From Artocarpus heterophyllus (lineage: Eukaryota > Streptophyta > Magnoliopsida > Rosales > Moraceae): a DNA stretch of 64,000 bases. The notes beneath the pieces are model-generated. The model did no database searches and was not told the DNA's origin. It worked only from the letters and a program-made list of their open reading frames with translations. Positions within the stretch are counted from its first letter, which is position 1. Every line of letters starts with the position of its first letter. The stretch covers positions 5,113,101 to 5,177,100 of the forward strand of contig CM046335.1 of the NCBI GenBank assembly GCA_025403435.1, written 5' to 3'. Below are positions 58,901-64,000 of the stretch, one piece after another. A program made the translations under genes and the position numbers.

Positions 58901-61657
58901 ATATTTAATCGTTGATATACAGAATGTATGTTCAATTTGTCACGTTGTAATTACGTAATTATTGTTTCTTAAACTTTAAGAAAGAGAAAACATTTTCAAA
59001 AGATGTAAGTTTACTAAAGTTTTTCAACAAATATATTTTGATTTCATCAAATATATTTTTCCAATTTGAAACTTTCAGTTCTAGACGTCAGTTTACTAAA
59101 GTTTTTCTTCTTAGACCCTTTGATTATTTTTTCCCTTCCAAACTATCTAATTCATACCTCAAGGATTTGCATTGACCAGATGAGTGAATCTTTCATCATA
59201 ATCAACTTGATCATCCAAGTTTGATTGCTTTCAAACTCACTCTTTGCAAATATTAATTGCTGTGTCCTTTGAAATTTAATATACCATCACTTGTACAAAG
59301 GTAATATAATTTCGATCTGACTTCCAATATTATTTTTGGCTACATTAAGATTACTATTAGTGTTGATCACCTCAACTAAGTTAACCTCAGGGCTGGTAGT
59401 TGATGAAGGGGAATATCAGGATACCTAGTTAGCTAGTCTCATCGAGTAATGAATCTTTGTATAGTCCTAGAAGCCTATAATTAATTAAGGTTTTTTAAGG
59501 TTTTATTAACATATACCAATCCAATAATACATAGCTGTTTTTTAAGGTTTTAATTGCTATAATTAATCAAGGGGGTCATATCTTTTAAATTCTGTGTTTT
59601 TCTTTATGTTCATCTACCTATCACCAGCATCTTGCTCATTCACGTGCACATATGAATTAGTATTTTCTTAATGCTGCAATTAGACGCCCTAATTCTAGAG
59701 AGAGAAAAAAATACAAAACCAAAAATAAACAAAAGCATACAAAATTTATAATAGTTTACCCTCAAAGTAAAAGTTATATCTACTTTTAGCCGTTACAAAT
59801 ATTCACTATATGGTGAAAAAGAAATTTACAAGAGAAAATTAGATATACTCTCTCTAGTTTTGTTCTCTCTTTATACATATTACGAGTCACATAAATAAGT
59901 TTTAGCATCTCCTATTTATATGAGCACATAAAAGAAAAGGTCAGTTTTTTAAAATAAAAGGTAACTTGCAATCAAGCTCTGTGGCCTCAGCTTCCCAGTG
60001 CCGTGGTGCCAAAACCTATCTTGCATGTTTCAGAAATTCTCGACCCAATGCCGCGGCTTCCAAGACTTAGTGCTATGGAGCCTAGCTCTGTGTCACAAGT
60101 ACTAGTTCTCCTTGGGTGCAGCGTCACAACGCTGCCTTCTCATAGCCACGACGGTGGTTGCTAAGATCGATCCCCCAATTCTCTATAAGATAATAAATCG
60201 TCAGGATGTTAAATTAGACTCTACAACCTAACAATCTAAGTAAACAAAGAGATTTTGGTATGTTTGTTTCATGTATTCTTTGAACTCAATAGACTCAAAT
60301 TTATATTCAAGTATCAAGAATCCTTCAGATATGTGTTTGTTTCTCCTAAAATCCAAATCATTTGAGTATCAAGAACCAAGTTTTCAAAGTTCTCGTCCCC
60401 CCTAAAATTTTTGATACTCGGATATTTTTGCTACAGTAAAAACTAAAATTCTTCTCTTATATTTGAGAAAAAAATCATAAATTCTTCATGTGATATCCAA
60501 TTGAGATGATTCTTTTTTCACTCTGTTCCTAATGAAGAGAGAAATAAATCAAGATCATATTGTATATTTCTTAAGATTATTAACATTAAGATTTTATTAG
60601 ATTTATTAATAAATCAACAACTATCTTCACTGCCTCTTCAAACACAAATTTTAATTTTATTCTATACTCAGATTAAACTTAAATGTACATCCAAACGTTA
60701 ATTCGAATACAATTTAAATTATTAACTCAAATCATAATTTAATCATACTAACTTAAATTAAATCACTAATTCAAATCCATTTACTAGACTGACTTTGAAA
60801 ATTAGTTAACTCTATTCTAATATTTCTTATTAATTTACGCAACTCATTAAAAGTAGTGGCAGTAATATATATTGTTTATTTGAAATATTAACCCTGTAAT
60901 AATTTCAATTCTGTTTTATATAGCTGGAATTTAAATTAACATTCAAACCTGAAACCAAAAATATATTGTTAAAACAGAGGCCTATTCTACCCAATATATA
61001 TAGAACAGATCTTAAAGAGGCTAATCTAGATTGAGATATTTGCTATATAGCTAACTTTCACCTGCTCTTATTTATTCACTTTTTCCAATAGTCGTGAAAA
61101 GTACGTACAGCATTTTGAAATATTAGCGTGCTAATGATTTTAATTTCATTTTATATAGCTGGCGTGTACGGAATTCAAACCATTAAAAGAGAAGTCAGTA
61201 TGAAAGGTGATATATGTTAATCGTGTGAGACATGCTGGCTTGTTGGTGAGAGTCACGTGAGATATTCAGAGTATTAAGAGAATAATGAAATTAAAAATAT
61301 TGATTTAAAATTATAGAATATAAAAACTTTATATTGTAGAAATTTTTGATTTTTATTGTATTTATTGAGAGCTTTAACTGTTTATTGGTTAGAATCAACC
61401 GAGATGCCAAACAACCGCATCGTTTGACAAACCTGTTTGAACTGAAATAATAAAAGAAAACTGTAACATATAAGAGCTTTACATTATATTAACCTTTTGT
61501 TTTATACTATGAATGGTTTAAAAATGAGAAATTCAAACCCATCAGCCAAATGGAGGGTTATTTGACTTATTTTTCCATAGACTCCAGCAAAGCTATGTAG
61601 AAAACAGAAACATTTTTTTTGTGTGTAAAAAAAGGCAAGAAAAAAGTACTGGACTTT

Positions 61658-61911
61658 ACTGGGGAACATTTCCTCGTAATTCTCATGCATGCTAAAGAAG
61701 AAACTTGAGAATTCCTTTTCAAACCACGGAGTAATACTATCTTCTTGAATGACTGGCCGTTCAATTTCTAGATGCCTTATATACCACGATATTAATTGGT
61801 CAGTCAAACCATGTACTTTAATTTTGCAAAAATATTGAAGTTAAAAAATATGTTAAGTCGTACGCAGAACAATATTGCAGGCGTGCTAAGTATTTTGGCG
61901 AGCTATAAAAA
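61658..61911 (+). promoter_or_regulatory. promoter region of type I copy at 62000
   Basis: Same elements as at 23452: catttcctcgtaattctcatg with CATGCATGC at 61684-61692, cagtcaaacca near 61801, and TATAAAAA at 61904-61911. No visible damage. Confidence 0.65.
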
Positions 61912-61999
61912 CCCCTCATCTCCTCCACCTTTTATCCAATCTTATTCTTACCTCTTATTTTTCTTGTTGGTTAGGCTTTACACTTGTCCAATTAACAAA

Positions 62000-62278
62000 A
62001 TGAAGGTGCTTTTCCTGTTTATTGTTGCCACTACTATATTTCTAGCCCTTATTAATGTCCGTCCAATTGAGGCAAGTAGAGTCTTGAACGAAGACCAATT
62101 CAGGTTTATCCACAAGATTCTTATATGTTTTTGTCATCTCTACCAAGGGGAGACCCTCCCTCTGCGCCAAACCCGCCCAAACCGCCGAAGTTGTCGATCA
62201 GCAACATGGGTTTTGCCGGCCATGCCATGCCTTGTCCTGATCATATGCGCAAAACCGATCATGTTCCGTTCAGCTTAA
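62000..62278 (+). pseudogene. secreted peptide precursor, type I (double frameshift, same length)
   Basis: Opens like the 23794 gene through the signal peptide to EASRVLNEDQFRFIHK. Then one A is missing near 62115 (cacaagatt instead of cacaaagatt), which shifts the frame for about 45 codons. An extra A at 62251-62254 (gcgcaaaacc against gcgtaaacc) restores it, so the protein again ends MFRSA at the same stop. The total stays at 92 residues, but the whole conserved part (RGDPPSAPNP..MGFAGHA) is replaced by unrelated text such as CFCHLYQGETLPLRQ. At DNA level it remains very close to 23794. I call it a pseudogene; a new function cannot be excluded. AATAAA lies at 62431-62436. Confidence 0.8.
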
Positions 62279-62289
62279 TCGCCTCTAAT

Positions 62290-64000
62290 CCAAAACATCC
62301 AAACCCTACCCTTTGCCATTTCCAAACAGCCAGAAAGTTGAAGATATAAATAACGAAAACCAATTTTTTCTTTTCTTTTATGTGTTCCCTCTCTCTCAAT
62401 GTGTGCCGTTGTATAAGATGCCATTTTGGTAATAAACAATTTTTTGCATGTAACAAACAAAATATGGATTCTCGTACTCTGTCCTTTTTTTCCAGGTTGT
62501 TCTTCTTGTTTTTGTTTTGTTTGTTTTTATTATTTTTATTATTATTGTGATCAGTATAAAAGGGCATGCGCTATTTGTTTTAAGATTATTGTTTCTATTC
62601 GCACGATTAGTTTTGTTTATTGGTTCAAGAAAATAAATATCCTTACTAACGGTCCATTTGTTTCATAGTAATATGAACTATTTTAGTTTGAAATTAGAAG
62701 TTTAAAAAGTGGGCTCAAAATATTGAAAACAAGAAGAGATAATTATGAATTTAGAGAAAATTTTAAGTTTAAAATATCAAATCATAATTGAAATGAATTT
62801 AAGTTTTTTGTTATCTAATACGGGTTCAAGGTAGATTTCGGGATCAATCTATGCAAACCCTGCAAGCATACAGGCTCTAAGTTTTATGCCTAACTTTCAA
62901 GAGAGTTCTAAGAGTGCTTTGCCAAAATTTATTAAAAACAATTATTATAAAAATATGTATCGCTTGTCACAGAAATGACGTATCTTTTGCCTTTGTATTG
63001 CCTTTTCTTTCTTTCGTTTCATTTCCTGGAACTGTCTTTTTCTTGACATCTGATTCACATACGTATACATTAAAACTACAATAAAACTTTTGTAGGCTTT
63101 CTCTCTCTTTCTCTTTCTCTTTTTTTTTTTAAACCAAAGGGGGATTCAAACACTACATCTTATGGTAAAGTAAAATTTAAAATTACCGATAGACTATGAA
63201 TGCACTTGTTTTTATTATTATTTTTTTAAAGTTTGTTGTTTGATGACATGAAAACGACATATCCGTTTTAAGAACAAATATATGCTATCATGTTTGTTCA
63301 TCGTAGTTCAAGTTACAGTATGTCACTGTGTTGTATAATTACGAACATGATGTCATGGGGATTTTAAGTTTTGATCATTTTCTTAAATGATTAATCCGCA
63401 CCTTTTTTAAAAAAATTTATTATTTAAATAATTTTAATTCGAAAGAGTAATGCATTGTTGTACACATTATTTTGACCAAATCTCACATTCGTAGTGAATT
63501 TTATATATGATTCGGAAATTTGAAGAAAATTATTCCTATTAATAATGACTAAAGGACTAGTGAATAAGTACAAATAAATAAATAATCAAGTTTACAACGT
63601 GCATGTATTAATTCGTTAAACAGTAACTATAAGGTCCCTTTCATGGCTAGAAGCACATGACTTTACATGTAGGTTTAGAAAGGAGAAATAATAATGGAGT
63701 TCCCGCTAGACAAAATTAGAATGCGACAAATTTTTGAAACTGAAAGAAGAGCGAGCCCCTCTACCCAAATTCCCAAAACCAAACATTATTATGATCTGTT
63801 CTGCAGTGGCCTGGACTCGAACTAATTAATGGTCTAGTATTGAAAGAGGTTAAGTACTAGAAGTGGTCCAAATATATATATATAGATATATATATATATT
63901 ACCACACAACAAGGTAAATCACAATCTAACCATGCCATAAGCTTGTTGATTCAGTTAGGTAGTCTATATACTAAAAAATGTGCCATATATGAGGAATAAT
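62290..64000. other. 3' flank of type I copy
   Basis: Mirrors 24085-25810, including the candidate MITE at about 62650-62882 and a TA microsatellite near 63872-63898. No gene supported. Confidence 0.6.

Larger units (their letters stand above)
55665..64000. repeat. segmental duplication, copy 2
   Basis: Collinear with 17491-25810 from gtctatgcatacgatatcac to the window end. In copy 1 an intact type II gene lies directly to the left; here the copia LTR takes that place. It contains the type I copy at 62000. Gene-free part 56450-61250 mirrors 18280-23090. Confidence 0.9.

Noticed and set aside
1..64000. tRNA or microRNA genes
   Set aside because: No cloverleaf-like sequence or clear long hairpin precursor was recognised by eye. 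A tRNAscan or small-RNA mapping would be needed to rule them out.

Overview
The window looks like nuclear DNA of a flowering plant, most likely a eudicot. It is strongly AT-rich, with long stretches free of genes, many short inverted-repeat transposons (MITEs) of plant type, a Ty1/copia element of the Tnt1-like kind, and promoters with plant TATA boxes. I cannot name the species. I saw no tRNA, rRNA, CRISPR or bacterial feature.

The main content is a tandem array of ten copies of a small secreted-peptide gene, all on the + strand. Five are intact (9004-9288, 17052-17336, 23794-24072, 30515-30793, 37040-37327). One keeps an open frame but is scrambled by two opposing frameshifts (62000-62278). 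Four are pseudogenes (11967-12261, 14684-14966, 27368-27633, 34932-35195). Each encodes about 92-95 residues: a 25-26 residue signal peptide ending in IEA, a short spacer starting RVL, and a conserved C-terminal block reading roughly RGDxPSSPNPxxPSS followed by MxFAGHA or MGFARHA. The layout suggests precursors of secreted signalling peptides. The core resembles CLE (PSGPNP) and the end resembles PIP/CEP (G-x-GH), but it matches neither fully, so I leave the family unassigned.

The copies fall into three types that repeat in the order I, III, II: III at 9.0 kb; I, III, II at 12.0, 14.7 and 17.1 kb; I, III, II at 23.8, 27.4 and 30.5 kb; III, II at 34.9 and 37.0 kb; I at 62.0 kb. All type II copies are open, three of four type III copies are dead, and one of three type I copies is intact. 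All types share a core promoter close to TTTGGYGMRCTATAAAAACCCC, and their upstream regions carry W-box cores (TTGAC) or RY motifs (CATGCATG).

Region by region. 1-8.3 kb: no gene, a MITE, a tandem repeat and a 667-bp hAT-type element with an 8-bp target duplication. 8.4-38.2 kb: the peptide array, with a LINE fragment at 29 kb and a MITE inserted into the 5' leader of the 34.9-kb copy. 38.3-50.1 kb: two paralogous copies of a ~940-bp sequence, each split by a different LTR-like insertion (39183-41384 and 44983-49848). Both insertions have TG...CA ends and 5-bp target duplications, and they lie only about 12 bp apart in the shared sequence. 50.1-55.66 kb: a decayed, 3'-truncated copia element on the - strand with one recognisable LTR. 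55.665-64.0 kb: a second copy of 17491-25810, starting exactly where the copia LTR ends and running off the window.

The peptide genes are paralogues that probably act in the same kind of pathway. Nothing in the window identifies a receptor or processing enzyme.
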